Of a stretch of 64,000 bases of DNA, positions 63,325 to 64,000 are shown in pieces (within the stretch, counting starts at the first letter, position 1; each line of letters starts with the position of its first letter). Source of the DNA: Gemmiger sp. An194 (lineage in GTDB: Bacteria > Bacillota > Clostridia > Oscillospirales > Ruminococcaceae); NCBI RefSeq assembly GCF_002160145.1, contig NZ_NFKA01000004.1:62001-126000 (forward strand), written 5' to 3'. The notes beneath the pieces are model-generated. The model did not search any database and had not been told where the DNA came from. It saw nothing but the letters and a program-made list of their open reading frames with translations. The translations under genes were made by a program, and so were the position numbers.

Positions 63325-64000
63325 TTAAATTTTATATGGGCAAAATGCCAGTGCATCCGCCGAAATCAGTCGGTATTCAATGCCATCCACCATTCCCTGC
63401 ACCGCAAAACGGATCGCATTCCCGTGCAGGTGCCCGTAAAAGCAGCGTTTTACATTGTATTCCTTCAGCAGGTCGATCACCTGCTGGGCGTTGGCATTGG
63501 GATATACCGGAGGGTAATGCAGAAAGGCAACCCGCTCGGCCCCCTCCGGTGCCGCCTCCAGGCTGGTACGCAAACGGCCCAGCTCACGGTTCATCACCTT
63601 TTCGTCGTGGGGCTCTCCCACATCGAACATCCAGCTGCGGGTGCCGCACACGGCCAGGCCCTCGGCCAGAATGGAATTGTTGTGCAGGATATGAAGGCTG
63701 TCAAAGCCTTTTTCCTGCAAAAAGCGCTCCATCTTCTTGACGGTGGTCCACCAATAGTCGTGGTTTCCCTTTAAAAGCAGTTTCTGACCGGGCAGGCGCT
63801 GCAAAAAGGAAAAGTCCTCAGCAGTATCCTCCAGCTTCATAGCCCAGCTGGTATCGCCCGCCAGCACAACCGTGTCCTCCGGGCGCACCAGCGTATTCCA
63901 GTGATGCTCCAGCTTTTCCATGTAGCCCTGCCAGCCCGGAAAAATATCCATGGGTTTTTCGCATCCCAGCGAAAGATGCAGATCCCCGATCGTATAAATT
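63325..64000 (-). CDS. Metallophosphoesterase, N-terminus off window
   Basis: The minus-strand frame stays open to the right edge, so the start is outside the window; ATG 63951 is internal. The edge residues give IYTIGDLHLS, the first metal motif of calcineurin-like phosphoesterases; it is followed by VLAGDTSW, LKGNHDYWW and a final FYGHLHGNA. Some 225 residues are visible. The substrate is unknown; such proteins are often cyclic-nucleotide or phosphoprotein phosphatases. Confidence 0.88.
   Translation of the reverse strand, partial: IYTIGDLHLSLGCEKPMDIFPGWQGYMEKLEHHWNTLVRPEDTVVLAGDTSWAMKLEDTAEDFSFLQRLPGQKLLLKGNHDYWWTTVKKMERFLQEKGFDSLHILHNNSILAEGLAVCGTRSWMFDVGEPHDEKVMNRELGRLRTSLEAAPEGAERVAFLHYPPVYPNANAQQVIDLLKEYNVKRCFYGHLHGNAIRFAVQGMVDGIEYRLISADALAFCPYKI

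Overview
The window reads as chromosome of a Gram-positive, endospore-lineage Clostridia, most likely Oscillospiraceae/Ruminococcaceae near Faecalibacterium, Subdoligranulum or Gemmiger. The reasons are a fairly GC-rich coding bias, a complete spoIIIAA-AH operon, a gerA-type operon, yunB and a spoIIM-like gene, a T-box on tyrS, HPr kinase, and the low-GC-Gram-positive order xseA-xseB-ispA-dxs-tlyA-nadK-argR-recN. The genus assignment is inference from gene content only.

Layout. 1-5.1 kb: a DUF6311 membrane protein cut by the left edge, tRNA-Leu, an aspartate-type aminotransferase, nrdR, and a DUF421-DUF4363 pair. 5.1-8.6 kb: a gerAA-AB-AC germinant-receptor operon. 8.9-19 kb: hprK, PHP phosphoesterase, ROK glucokinase, murB, rapZ, whiA, dnaE and pfkA, a block linking carbon sensing, cell wall and replication. 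19-22 kb: yunB and ligA. 22-26.6 kb: spoIIIA. 26.6-37 kb: Asp23, nusB, a TsaD-like protein, xseAB, ispA, PAP2-like, dxs, tlyA, nadK, argR and recN, apparently one long unit. 37-38.6 kb: tyrS under a T-box. 38.6-42.8 kb (minus): asd-dapA-dapB-capA behind a strongly folded leader. 43-46 kb: queA, tgt, yajC and a TIGR04086 protein. 46-48 kb: spoIIM-like facing a XerC/D-like recombinase.

48.2-52.2 kb is the accessory region: a very GC-rich ~4 kb insertion between two 75-bp direct repeats (72/75 identical). It carries a minus-strand operon (76-aa protein, Rep-like initiator, two small unknown proteins, minimal tyrosine-recombinase catalytic domain), about 1.1 kb packed with inverted repeats, and a strong promoter that runs into an intrinsic terminator ~40 bp later, which predicts a ~67-nt RNA. 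This is the best candidate here for something undescribed.

52.3-64 kb (minus): radA and comEB, a six-tRNA cluster (Gly-Val-Asp-Phe-Gly-Cys), and a proteostasis block (hslO, a methyltransferase, ysxC, lon, clpX, clpP, tig). The right edge cuts a metallophosphoesterase gene. No CRISPR array, rRNA or IS transposase was seen.
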